A model generated the notes under the pieces. The model was not told the DNA's origin and did no database searches. It saw only the letters and a list, made by a program, of their open reading frames with translations. A stretch of 64,000 nt of DNA from Symsagittifera roscoffensis (taxonomy: Eukaryota > Xenacoelomorpha > Acoela > Convolutidae): positions 59,954,872-60,018,871 of the forward strand of contig NC_087068.1 of NCBI RefSeq assembly GCF_963678635.1, given 5' to 3'. The stretch's first letter is position 1. Each line of letters starts with the position of its first letter. The translations under genes and the position numbers were made by a program. Shown piece after piece: positions 25,602-37,740 of this stretch.

Positions 25602-25775
25602 TCCTGGCTGCGGGTAGTGTCCTCGGGTGCTGTGCGAGGGGGAATGCGAGGGTGCCGAGGGAGATGTAGAGGGTGGAGATGACATTCCACTCACTCTTCA
25701 GCCACAGTCGCATCTTCAGACTCCAGGCCGCCCTGTCCACCACCAACTGACACACCTCGTCCACGCCCTGGCCCA
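25602..25775 (-). CDS. TRPM-like: TRPM-like exon: end of S2 and S3
   Basis: Acceptor tttgtag at 25777-25776 and donor A|GTAAGT at 25601-25600; the exon is 174 nt, phase 1 to phase 1. It encodes VDEVCQLV, then a linker, then LKMRLWLKSEWNVISTLYIS, followed by LGTLAF. The pattern of an acidic-Glu motif at the end of S2, a Lys-rich linker, and a helix beginning with W-N is characteristic of TRPM S2-S3. The exon joins in frame to the S1-S2 exon across an 8.3-kb intron that contains the 100-bp array, and to the S4 exon across a 201-bp intron. GC content is clearly higher than in the flanking introns. Confidence 0.88.
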
Positions 25776-28700
25776 CTACAAACACACACTCACACACTCA
25801 CACACACAGTACAACAACACCCAATTAGAACATGATTGTCAGCTCATATTTAAAAAAACTGTCTGAAAATCAGCAAGAAACGAACAAACAAGAACTGCCG
25901 GTTGCTGAGCAAATAGCACAGAATGTTCCGGCCATACTCACAAAAATACTACAAATGTTCCTTCATCGTTTTCTTCAAATTAGTGTTGTTTTTAGTATGT
26001 GGTGCAATGGGAGAAGACGCACAAGCTCGTAGAAAAATGAAGATTGACAAAATTGACAACAGTTCAAATAATAGTTTTTCAAAGTTTGTTCTATTTTTTT
26101 TTGCATATATTAAAGTATATTTTTAAACTCTTGCTCGAAATTAGACAAACCTCAAAAACTTTTTACTACAGTTACTTACATTTCATATTAGAAAATAGTA
26201 CAACACCATATGAATAACCTCTGAAATGGTGTTGTTACAATATATCACTCGACCCATTACGATGTTTATTTGTGGTACCTGATTTTGCGCAGAAAAAATG
26301 AAGAAAAAAACTTTAGCGTACTGTCTGAATGCAACGTTCTTCCATTTTCATTGGTCGGAGGAATAAAAACCAAAAAATGAACGAGGATCCGCGAATGCTG
26401 TGGAAGTATAACAGAATGATTTGGTCATGGCCATAAAAAAGCTATTTTTTCAAAATGGTGTCGCTTTTTGTGCGTTAAATGATGAGAAATTTATACAAGC
26501 GCGTTAAAAGTTAGAAAAATAATTGTAGTCGATAGTGGTTCTGTTCGAAAAAATAAAGAAGCCAACGGAAAACATTTTATTGCTAAGAAATTGCTAAATG
26601 AAATTGAATTTTTGCTGTGTAAATAAAAAGTTTTAGTCTAATTTTGAGAAGTGAGCAGATTTTATACTCGTTCAAAATTATTATACTGAGACTCAAAATT
26701 TTCAAACAAGTTTTTCTGTTTGAAATTACGCGACCAAAAATTATGTATGGTACATGCTTGATTTTGCGTGGAAGCCGAAAAAAGAAAAAACTAAAACACA
26801 CCCGAATGCAAAGTTTCCCCTTTTTTTCAAATGGTATAAGCAACAGTAGCCAGAACATGAAACAAGGTTGAAAAGAGTCAGAACTACTTTCTTTCAACTT
26901 GAAACAAGGTTGAAACTTCTTGCAGCAGTAAATTAACTAAATTTTGTTTTGTTTTCATAGGTCTTTCGGGTTCGTAGTTAAAATCCCATTACATACCCGC
27001 ATCCAAGTTTAGGCGTAAATAATCGATTATAACGGATTATTATGATGATTTTTTGACAATTATAATCGATTATAATTACCAAATTTAGGTCCTTAAGAGA
27101 TTTATAATTGATAAAAATCGTGATATTTTCCAAGAGATTGTAACCTCTTATAATCGATTATAATTGATTACAATTGATTATAGTTCTTACTAAAAAACTT
27201 TAAAATCAATTATAATCGATTATAATCGATTATAATCTCTTATTTTGCCGGAATTTTCCTATTTTCGAATTGTATCTTATGGGTTATTATTTTTGTGTCA
27301 ATAAGAAAATCTCTAAAAGAGAGATCTCTTGAACACTTTGGTTCATCTGAACACAAAGTTTTACCACGAAACAAAAGTTTCACAGCGATCCTTTCATATG
27401 ACTGGAAAGGTTCTCGCGGTAGATGAAAGATAATTTTTCCGAATCAATCATGAAACTAAATCAATTTGCTGATGTTTTGGTGTTTATAAAAGCTTAAAAT
27501 ATGCATCACAAAACAACTCTAATGGGGAAGAAATGGAAAAAAAAACTTATATAAATGAATTAATTGGAAAATTTTAAAAATTTTGTCTTATTTTTCATAG
27601 GAACCAACGTTCACAAAAAGCATAAAATATAAGCAAATTAGATGCAATTTCTAAGACAAAAATGGACAAACAAAAGGGATTATAATCAATTATAATCGAT
27701 TATAATGGATTTTTGTGCAAAACTAACGAAATAGAATTTTGAATAAAAATAATGGATTATAATCAATTATAATCGATTATAATTGTATCGAAAAATAGAC
27801 GAATAAATAATCGATTATAATGGATTATAATTAGTTATATTCGATTTGAAACAAAAAGAGATTATAATCGATTACTAATTGATTAAAATCGATTGTTTCT
27901 CAATTTTAGTGAGACTGGTACTAAAATCGTAATATAATCGATTATTAACGCTTGAAACTGGATGCGGGTATCGTCAGGTGCGTTAAGTCTTCGAGTGTTA
28001 GAGAAATATATATGGTAAACAAAATTTTTATTCAATGAAAGAGATTCATAAACCAAAAGAGAGCTCTTTTTGGTTTTTTATTGATGGAGAAAAAATCCGA
28101 AAACGCAGTTGAACGGAATCTTTTTACAACTTCAATACAAAAAAGGCTTACCTAGAAAAAACTACTTTCGAAAACACGAGTCCTAATTTTTTTTATTTAA
28201 GAAGATTCAGGACAACAAACAAAAATTCCGAAAAAGTTGACCTTATGGTGGCTCATCAAAAGTACTCGAAGAAAAAAACAAATGCAAGAAAAGCAAAAAG
28301 TTGATCCCAAACATAAGTTATCTCCAAAATAAAGAATCAGACTAGTCAAAGTCAATTTTTGTGCCACATAAACTGCTGCTCTCGTTCAACAAAAAAGCAA
28401 TACGCTGGAAAGTTCAACTATAGAAATCATTTTTGGAAGTTAGAAGTCAGGTTTTCCTTTTTTGTACTAATTTCGGTTTAGTAAAAAAAAACACAAGAAC
28501 CAAATAAGTATCTTCTCTTTGCTCATTGACAATCAAAAAGCAAACACACACTGTTTGAAATTAGGTGTGTAATGGGTTGAATTTAGCAAATTAAAATGAA
28601 AATTATAGTTGTAAGAAAAATATTAACAGTTTGGGCATGTTAACAGTTTAAGAATTGTTCGGCAAATTTTCGATTTCAACGAGCACATGAACGAATCTTC

Positions 28701-30039
28701 TCTTCACGTTTTTGTCGTTTCCTTTTTTGAAAAATGGTAGATAAAATTATTTGTATGGACTTAATTAGGTTGAACTTCGAGACTTTTTTTCCAAGGCGTA
28801 AATAAGCCAGTGTCTCATAACTAGCTTTGAGGTGCTCTAACTTTGGAAATATTCTCGCAAACAATGCAATGAATGTGAATATTTGGTTCAAAATGGTTCC
28901 TTGGGAAGCTGATGAGCTTGGCTTATACCCTATGCCGCCCAGTGAGACAGATGACAGAAGAAACAAACATACCCATCCCTGCGTCAAAAATGGCTAAAGT
29001 ATATGTTTAAACTTGCGCTGAGAATCAAAATAAGTGAACAAAATAACTATTGTAGCAAAAAATTTTGAAAATCGAATGCTCGAAATCATTACATTCGTCC
29101 CGATAAGTCTATTTAAAGAGTTTCATCTAATATGTGTCACAAAACTAACCCTATATTATTATTGTTTGCAAAAAAAACGACAAAAACGTGAAGAATAAAT
29201 CCGTTCATTCGCTCAATGAAATTAAAAAGTTACAATTTCTATGTACTATGACTGTAAATATGTTAAACTGTTGCAGGGTGATGCCTTTGATTTTCCTATG
29301 TATTTGAGGTTATTATATGGCTGTAAATTGATTCCATTCTTCATCTTCTACAGAAAATGATAATAAACTTTCAAAACAACCAAATCAGAAAATTTTTCAT
29401 CTAATTCGAGAACTAAAAATTTGAATTGCAGTAAACTTTTGCAAACGTTTTCAATTATTGCTATAAATTCCACAAAGTGGCAATTAACTATCCCATACTA
29501 GTGCTTCACGTGCGTAAAAACTTCTCATTTTAAAGAACATGCATAATCAGAATTCGCATGGAAAAAAAAGTTTATCATACGACGTTTTAAAATAAAGTTT
29601 GTTTGATAAATTTCTTCATGCAAATACATCATGTGGCAAAAGCAAGATTTTTATCAAGCAAGATTTAGTCAGTTTTTGAATTGAAAGATGGTCTCAACTG
29701 ACCAAAAAATGTTAAGAACCGTCTTAGCACCGAGGTAAACGTCAGTCCAGTTCAGAGTTTGTAAAAAAAACCGAAACTACTTCTTGCAATCACTGACATT
29801 TAACAGTTTATAAGATATTCTATCAAACTTGATGCATTCAGTTCTTGCGATGTAAACTGGGTAATTAACTAGCCAAAAGATGTCAAAAACTTGTCCCAAA
29901 CTACATAAAATAAGGTATGTTAAAACATAGTTATCAATATCGAAATACTGTTGAAAAATGGTGTCAAAAAGGTCACTCTCTGAAATAAAAGTTTCACGGC
30001 CGACATTTCTTCACATTTAAAAATCAATTTATACGTCCA
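25776..30039 (-). other. intron 3' part with dispersed repeats
   Basis: This is the acceptor-side half of the intron whose donor side is the 100-bp array. It holds the Tc1/mariner-like element (26994-27970), an inverted family B copy (26200-26290), and otherwise unremarkable AT-rich DNA from 27971 to 30039. Confidence 0.6.
26994..27970. mobile_element. Tc1/mariner-like non-autonomous inverted-repeat element, palindrome-rich
   Basis: The element starts TACCCGCATCCAAGTTT and ends AAACTGGATGCGGGTA, imperfect terminal inverted repeats flanked by TA, the usual target duplication of Tc1/mariner elements. There is no transposase frame inside. The interior repeats the 18-bp palindrome ATTATAATCGATTATAAT and variants many times near both ends. 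A related older copy lies at 2468-3983. Confidence 0.7.
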
Positions 30040-33000
30040 TAATAGTGTGTAGTGATTCTGACCTAGGAAGGATATCTGTGCGTAGTGTATGGCAGAGTGT
30101 TTGCGAGATGACACTTCGTAGAGATAAGAGTGAACAGTGTAATAGTGTGTAGTGATTCTGACATAGGAAGGATATCTGTGCGAAGTGTATGACAGAGTGT
30201 TTGGGAGATGACACTTCATAGAGATAAGAGTGAACAGTGTAATAGTGTGTAGTGATTCTGACATAGGAAGGATATCTGTGCGAAGTGTATGTCAGAGAGT
30301 TTGGGAGATGACACTTGGTAGAGATAAGAGTGAACAGTGTAATAGTGAGTAGTGATTCTGACCTAGGAAGGATATCAGTGCGTAGTGTATGGCAGAGTGT
30401 TTGGGAGATGACACTTCGTAGAGATAAGAGTGAACAGCGTAATAGTGTGTAGTGATTCTGACCTAGGAAGGATTTTTGTGCGAAGTGTATGGCAGAGTGT
30501 TTGGGAGATGACACTTCGTAGAGATAAGAAAGAACAGTGTAATAGTGTGTAGTGATTCTGACATAGGAAGGATATCTGTGCGAAGTGTATGGCAGAGTGT
30601 TTGGGAGATGACACTTCGTAGAGATAAGAGTGAACAGTGTAATAGTGTGTAGTGATTCTGACCTAGGAAGGATATCTGCGCGTAGTGTATGGCAGAGTGT
30701 TTGGGAGATGACACTTCGTAGAGATAAGAGTGAACAGTGTAATAGTGTGTCGTGATTCTGACCTAGGAAGGATTTTTGTGCGAAGTGTATTGCAGAGTGT
30801 TTGGGAGATGACACTTGGTAGAGATAAGAAAGAACAGTGTAATAGTGTGTAGTGATTCTGACCTAGGAAGGATACCTGTGCGTAGTATATGACAGAGTGT
30901 TTGGGAGATGACACTGCGTAGAGATAAGAGTGAACAGTGTAATAGTGTGTAGTGATTCTGACCTAGGAAGGATTTTTGTGCGTAGTGTATGGCAGAGTGT
31001 TTGCGAGATGACACTTCGTAGAGATAAGAGTGAACAGTGTAATAGTGTGTAGTGATTCTGACCTAGGAAGGATATCTGTGCGTAGTGTATGGCAGAGTGT
31101 TTGGTAGATGACACTTCGTAGAGATAAGAGTGAACAGTGTAATAGTGTGTCGTGATTCTGACCTAGGAAGGATTTTTGTGCGAAGTGTATTGCAGAGTGT
31201 TTGGGAGATGACACTTGGTAGAGATAAGAGTGAACAGTGTAATAGTGTGTGGTGGTTCTGACCTAGGAAGGATATCTGTGCGTAGTGTATGGCAGAGTGT
31301 TTGGGATATGACACTTCGTAGAGATAAGAGTGAACAGTGTAATAGTGTGTAGTGATTCTGACCTAGGAAGGATTTTTGTGCGTAGTGTATGGCAGAGTGT
31401 TTGCGAGATGACACTCCGTAGAGATAAGAGTGAACAGTGTAATAGTGTGTAGTGATTCTGACACAGGAAGGATATCTGTGCAAAGTGAATGGCAGAGTGT
31501 TTGGGAGATGACACTTCGTAGAGATAAGAGTGAACAGTGTAATAGTGTGTAGTGATTCTGACCTAGGAAGGATTTTTGTGCTTAGTGTATGGCAGAGTAT
31601 TTGGGAGATGACACTTCGTAGAGATAAGAGTGAACAGTGTAATAGTGAATTTTATGCGAGATGACACTTCGTAGAGATAAGAGTGAACAGTGTAATAGTG
31701 TGTAGTGATTCTTACATAGGAATGATATCTGTGCGTAGTGTATGGCAGAGTGTTTGGCAGATGACACTTCGTAGAGATAAGAGTGAACAGTGTAATAGTG
31801 TGTAGTGATTCTGACCTTGGAAGGATGTTTGTGCGAAGTGTATGGCAGAGTGTTTGGGAGATGACACTTGGTAGAGATAAGAGTGAACAGTGTAATAGTG
31901 TGTAGTGATTCTGACCTAGGAAGGATATCTGTGCGTAGTGTATGGCAGAGTGTTTGGGAGATGACACTTCGTAGAGATAAGAGTGAACAGTGTAATAGTG
32001 TGTAGTGATTCTGACCTAGGAAGGATTCTTGTGCGTAGTGTATGGCAGAGTGTTTGCGAGATGACACTTCGCAGAGATAAGAGTGAACAGTGTAATAGTG
32101 TGTAGTGATTCTGACATAGGAAGGATATCTGTGCGTAGTGTATGGCAGAGTGTTTGGCAGATGACACTTCGTAGAGATATGAGTGAACAGTGTAATAGTG
32201 TGTAGTGATTCTGACCTAGGAAGGATTTTTGTGCGAAGTGTATGGCAGAGTGTTTGGGAGATGACACTTGGTAGAGATAAGAGTGAACAGTGTAATAGTG
32301 TGTAGCGATTCTGACCTAGGAAGGATATCTGTGCGTAGTGTATGGCAGAGTGTTTAGGAGATGACACTTCATAGAGATAAGAGTGAACGGTGTAATAGTG
32401 TGTAGTGATTCTGACCTAGGAAGGATATCTGTGCGTAGTGTATGGCAGAGTGTTTGGGAGATGACACTTCGTAGAGATAAGTGTGAACAGTGTAATAGTG
32501 TGTAGTGATTCTGACCTAGGAAGGATTTTTGTGCGTAGTGTATGGCAGAGTGTTTGCGAGATGACACTTCGCAGAGATAAGAGTGAACAGTGTAATAGTG
32601 TGTAGTGATTCTGACATAGGAAGGATATCTGTGCGTAGTGTATGGCAGAGTGTTTGGCAGATGACACTTCGTAGAGATAAGAGTGAACAGTGTAATAGTG
32701 TGTAGTGATTCTGACCTAGGAAGGATTTTTGTGCGAAGTGTATGGCAGAGTGTTTGGGAGATGACACTTGGTAGAGATAAGAGTGAAAAGTGTAATAGTG
32801 TGTAGTGTTTCTTACCTAGGAAGGATATCTGTGCGTAGTGTATGGCAGAGTGTTTGGGAGATGACACTTCATAGAGATAAGAGTGAACAGTGTAATAGTG
32901 TGTAGTGATTCTGACCTAGGAAGGATTTTTGTGCGTAGTGTATGGCAGAATGTTTGGGAGATGACACTTGGTAGAGATAAGAGTGAACAGTGTAATAGTG

Positions 33001-34179
33001 TGTAGTGATTCTGACCTAGGAAGGATATCTGTGCGTAGTGTATGGCAGAGTGTTTGGGAGATGACACTTCGTAGAGATAAGAGTGAACAGTGTAATAGTG
33101 TGTAGTGATTCTGACCTAGGAAGGATTTTTGTGCGTAGTGTATGGCAGAGTGTTTGGGAGATGACACTTCGTAGAGATAAGAGTGAACAGTGTAATAGTG
33201 TGTAGTGATTCTGACCTAGGAAGGATTTTTGAGCGTAGTGTATGGCAGAGTGTTTGCGAGATGACACTTCGTAGAGATAAGAGTGAACAGTGTAATAGTG
33301 TGTAGTGATTTTGACATAGGAAGGATATCTGTGCGTAGTGTATGGCAGAGTGCTTGGCAGATGACACTTCGTAGAGATAAGAGTGAACAGTGTAATAGTG
33401 TGTAGTGATTCTGACCTAGGAAGGATTTTTGTGCGAAGTGTATGGCAGAGTGTTTGGGAGATGACACTTGGTAGAGATAAGAGTGAACAGTGTAATAGTG
33501 TGTAGTGATTCTGACCTATGAAGGATATCTGTGCGTAGTGTATGGCAGAGTGTTTGGGAGATGACACTTCGTAGAGATAAGAGTGAACAGTGTAATAGTG
33601 TGTAGTGATTCTGACCTAGGAAGGATTTTTGAGCGTAGTGTATGGCAGAGTGTTTGCGAGATGACACTTCGTAGAGATAAGAGTGAACAGTGTAATAGTG
33701 TGTAGTGATTCTGACATAGGAAGGATATCTGTGCGTAGTGTATGGCAGAGTGTTTGGCAGATGACACTTCGTAGAGATAAGAGTGAACAGTGTAATAGTG
33801 TGTAGTGATTCTGACCTATGAAGGATATCTGTGCGTAGTGTATGGCAGAGTGTTTGGGAGATGACACTTCGTAGAGATAAGAGTGAACAGTGTAATAGTG
33901 TGTAGTGATTCTGACATAGGAAGGATATCTGTGCAAAGTGTATGGCAGAGTGTTTGGGAGATGACACTTCGTAGAGATAAGAGTGAACAGTGTAATAGTG
34001 TGTAGTGATTCTGACATAGGAAGGATATCTGTGCGAAGTGTATGGCAGAGTGTTTGGGAGATGACACTTCGTAGAGATAAGAGTGAACAGTGTAATAGTG
34101 TGTAGTGATTCTGACCTAGGAAGGATATTTGTGCGAAGTGTATGGCAGAGTGTTTGGGAGATGACACTTCGTAGAGATA
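30040..34179 (-). repeat. 100-bp satellite carrying the S1-S2 exon end and 5' splice site
   Basis: About 41 tandem copies of a 100-bp unit. One unit near 31648 is shortened to about 54 bp, which shifts the register. On the minus strand each unit encodes YLYEVSSPKHSAIHFAQISF plus LG and then the donor (CTAG|GTCAGA), followed by about 35 bases of intron. The rightmost unit is the real end of exon 34526-34116. A recurring variant changes the base before the GT (GACCTAGG to GACATAGG on the plus strand). Some variants recur 500 bp apart (GCAGAGATAAG near 32070 and 32570), indicating a five-unit higher-order repeat. All three frames are open through long stretches, which produces many spurious ORFs. 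Confidence 0.93.
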
Positions 34180-34526
34180 GTAGTAGGTGAACAGCAGCAG
34201 AAACACTATGTAGCCAGTGACGTGGATTGTGAACTTCGTGATGGGGGCACTCACGAACATAACCCACTTGTCCCAGCCGCCCCTCCCCCTCCTCCCCTGC
34301 AGCAGCTGCTGCTTCTGCTTCGTTCCTCCCTTCCCCTTAACCTTGCCCTTCCCCTTGCCCCACCCTCTGCCTATTGTGGCGGCTGTGGGGGGTTTGGGAC
34401 TGGTTGTGGTGACCTGGGAGAAGCCCGATTGGGCGTCCGATTGCACTTCTAAGTCCATCTCCACCCCTGTAGACGAGATAGGAGAGTAGTTGCTCTCTTT
34501 CTGTTTCGTCACAAGAAGAGGCTCTC
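34116..34526 (-). CDS. TRPM-like: TRPM-like exon: S1 helix and start of S2
   Basis: The exon starts after the acceptor ctttttag at 34528-34527 and ends at the donor CTAG|GTCAGA (34115-34114), phase 1 to phase 1, 411 nt. A Lys/Gly-rich linker of about 90 residues leads into a segment containing FVSAPITKFTIHVTGYIVFL and LLFTYYYLY. This is the TRPM S1 signature (APxxKF followed by a hydrophobic helix). The last residues, HSAIHFAQISFL, align with the first half of S2. The final 64 nt of the exon (34179-34116) are also the first unit of the 100-bp satellite that fills the start of the next intron. The donor was chosen because only a phase-1 GT here joins in frame to the next exon and gives a TRPM-length S1-S2 interval. 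Confidence 0.86.
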
Positions 34527-37309
34527 CTAAAAAGATTAAAACTTAAGAAAAATACAAGGATTTTACGGTTTCCGACATTGATTTTTTGCAGTTTTTTGAC
34601 GAAAATTGTTAAATGTGTCATGATATCAACAGCTCGGTTAAAAGCAATGAGCGGAGAATTCACGATTTTACACAAATTTGCAAAACATAAAAATTTGATG
34701 AGAGAACATCTAACTAAGAAAGAGAAAGTCGTCAACCAGAGACTAAAAAATTGCTCAACCGCTTCGCAAAATCAAAGAACGGTTCGAAGTAAGTCTCCAA
34801 TGCAGAGTGATAGGAAAAGTTCAAGGGTTCATATTTTTGGCCTTGATCAATTTCCCCGCCTTCCTTAAGTTACAAAATAAAGTCGCCTGAAAATGGGTCA
34901 CTGGCATTTAACGTACCGGTTTGACCAAAAACACTTATCCTACAGTTTTCATATATGAAAAAATGCTTGTCATGCAATTTCGCAATTTCGAACAATTCCA
35001 TAGATACAGAAATGGTTAAGAAAACTCTTAGACAAGCTTTTTTTTCATATATGGAAATTGTAAGACAAGCATGTTTTCATAAACTAAAAAATTGATTTAA
35101 GAAAAAACTTTATTTCTCAAAATTTTTCGGATGTGTTCGTGACCGAACACAAGTGACTAAAACCATGGTTCAATTAAACTATAGTCACCAAAAGGTTGAT
35201 CGCCTGGCATTTACAATGCATTGGAAACGGCCTCGACTGTGTAAGAATTCTCTTCACAAATCATATACTGAAAGCATCAAACGTTTAAATTTTGCCAACA
35301 ATTTTCAAAGATGATTATTTTCAAAACTAGAATTAGCCTGTTTGAAAAACTTTTTTCAGAGAAAAGGACAAAAATTCATTTTTTGTGTATCCAGGGCTAC
35401 ATTATGCAGACAAAAATTAAAATTTACATGCAAATTTTTTTTGGAAAGGTTTGTTTCAGTACAAAATTCGATTTGCAGTTGAAAAAAAAACGAAAATTTT
35501 TTTTTGGCAATTGAATTTTTACCTGGAAAAATGTTTGTTGTAGCCATCAAAAAATAGCTAGTCATACAATTTTCTTATATGGAAATTGTATGATAACCGT
35601 TTTTTTTTCCAGCCGCAGAACTAGTTCGAATCTTTTTTCAATGATTTTTTGAAATTGTACGAAAATTGTATGACTAGCACTCTTCCATACATTTGATGTA
35701 TGGATTTGGATGATAACCGTTTTTGGTCTATGGAGGTCAACCCTGTTTAACATGGAAACAAAATTGCCGATTTCTGTGCGAGAAACACAAAATCTTCCAA
35801 ACATCTTCTTTAAAAAACTTTTTCAAGTTAAAAGTCTTTTTCTCTTTTTCAAGTTAATATGAGTGATGAGAAAAAAATGTATACGTAACGAAAAAAATAG
35901 AAAAAAAAGAAACACGTTTTTTGTTGCAATAATTTCTGCAACTTCGGTCTAAATTTATTTTTTGCAACTTCGGTTTAAGACAGGCATTTTCGGTTTATGG
36001 AGGTCAACCCGGGGTCTGAGATAAAATGGTTCAAATTTGTTTCACTTGTTCACACTGACATACTTTGTTATATTTACGGCAGCAAAGTTACACTAGTGGA
36101 CAAAATTAAGCGCAATTTCCGGATTTTACTCTCTGAAATTTCTTTTTTCAAAGTACAACTTGGGCAACATTTCCTTCGAAATTCAGTAAAAATTTATATA
36201 GACAAGGAGCAATTAATCAGAGCTACCATCAGTGCAAGTATCAATATTTGGTTTCAATGACTTCAAAATATTCCAGGACTGAAAACGCCAGATTTCGTCA
36301 TTTGCAGCAAGGTTTGCCTCGTAGTGGACTTTTGCTTGATTAAGCGGAGTAAGAATTGTTCATGTGACGTGAAACATTCTCAGCGAGAAAATGGAAACAA
36401 TTAGTTTGAAAACTTTACTAAATTCAGAAGTTTCTTAGTCTTTCAACGCAGTAAAAAAACGAGTGCAAATGAGGTAAACTGGCTTTTTGAGACCCAGACT
36501 ACATTTTTAAGTATTTAAACCCATATTTTGATAAGTTCATAGAGGCTAGCTCTGATGATTTGCTCTCGGTCTATATAAAAGTTTTGAACGAAATGTTGTC
36601 CAAAATGGACACTGAAAACAGCCATTTTACAGAGTAAAACTCTGAGTTTGAGTTTACTTTTGTCCACTTGTACTTTGAAAAAGCGGTTTGTCTTTATCCC
36701 GAAAAGTCGTGTATCAGTTACCAAAAATGAGGCGTTTTTTGACTTGATTGGCGCATTCTTTTCAAGTTCTAAGGCATTGTCGCAAGAGGAAATTGGTTAT
36801 CCATTTTTTCATCCACTACACTTGAGCCTCGTTTTTTGTTTACATTAGACAATAATAAACAACGTTGGTGGAAGAGATGAGGAAATCCCTTGAATTCGAT
36901 ATAAAAATCGAAAAATCATAAAATAATATTAAAACTAGAGCATCCAATTCAATATTCGCAGAATGTTTATCTATACTCAGGTGCAGATCTGGGATTTTCT
37001 CGATGGGTGGCAAATTTTAAAAACCGTTTCGAAAGTTGTGTTTTTGGTCGACCTTTTTTTTAGGTCGACCACACCGATTTTCTGAGTTCTCCCATATCAA
37101 AACAAAAACCCAATTTTGATCAGTTTTTCTGCGCCGCAGGCAAATTTAAAAAAAACAGGCCAAAAAAGCGTTTTTGGGCCTTTTTTAGAAAAGTGTGACA
37201 AAAAGTTGCGCTTTTTTGGCGCACTCTTAACCCTCAAATTTATTGTTTTTTGTCGGCAAAGGCGCCATTAAAAAATTTTAGGGTCGGTCAGCAAAAATAA
37301 ATATCATAA
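34527..37309 (-). other. intron DNA with short inverted repeats
   Basis: Contains inverted motifs built on CATATATGGAAATTGTA near 34950-35075 and 35560-35700, two copies of TATGGAGGTCAACCC (35728 and 35996), and the fold-back element at 36085-36700. No gene is seen. Confidence 0.55.
36085..36700. mobile_element. fold-back/MITE-like element with long inverted ends
   Basis: About 165 bp at 36090-36252 is repeated in inverse orientation at 36525-36690 with moderate divergence. Shared blocks include AGTGGACAAAA, TTTTACTCT, AACATTTC and TTATATAGAC. The centre has no coding frame. This structure is typical of non-autonomous DNA elements. Confidence 0.6.
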
Positions 37310-37720
37310 TGGAACCTGATCTAAACTACATTTTATGATTGGATAAATTAGATATTTTACCAATGTAAAGTATTTAATATTAACCAATCATGATCCATCT
37401 GACTAACAACCCACTTATTTGTAAGTGCTGAAATTACTTGTAATTTCAGCACCAGAGAGATTTGAATTTAACTTAGAAATTAGTTGGACTCTCCAAGAGA
37501 ACTTCAGCAGCCGCAATAAACCAGTATACCCTAGATCTATTGAGCCTAGCAGAGACTAGTTAAACAACCTGAGACTAGATAGTATAAGAGTAAGATTAGG
37601 ATCGGTATTAGAGTAAGGAGTTGCACGAATCTATCCGGCCGAAAATAAGATAGCGTGACGAGCAGACTGTGTACCCTATCCGAAATTACTCTATGAGTTA
37701 ACCACATCGGTCCTAACTCA
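37310..37720 (+). repeat. 5' LTR
   Basis: 411 bp, starting TGGAACCTGATC and ending CCTAACTCA. It matches the 3' LTR at 55809-56219 with three single-base differences seen by direct comparison (one A/G, one G/C, one T/G), so the insertion appears recent. Confidence 0.95.
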
Positions 37721-37722
37721 TC

Positions 37723-37740
37723 TGGTGCGACCATAAGTCT
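37723..37740 (+). other. primer binding site
   Basis: Two bases after the 5' LTR the sequence begins TGGTGCGACC. Its reverse complement ends in CCA, and a few bases further in it contains a TTCGA T-loop motif as at the 3' end of a tRNA. This fits a tRNA-primed PBS; the tRNA identity is not resolved from this sequence alone. Confidence 0.7.

Noticed and set aside
30040-34179. CRISPR-like appearance of regular repeats
   Set aside because: There are no unique spacers between repeats; units are contiguous and the context is eukaryotic.
29920-34512. Dozens of overlapping minus-strand ORFs in the 100-bp array
   Set aside because: All are frame-rotating artefacts of one repeat unit. Only the rightmost 64 bases are genuine coding sequence, as the end of the S1-S2 exon.
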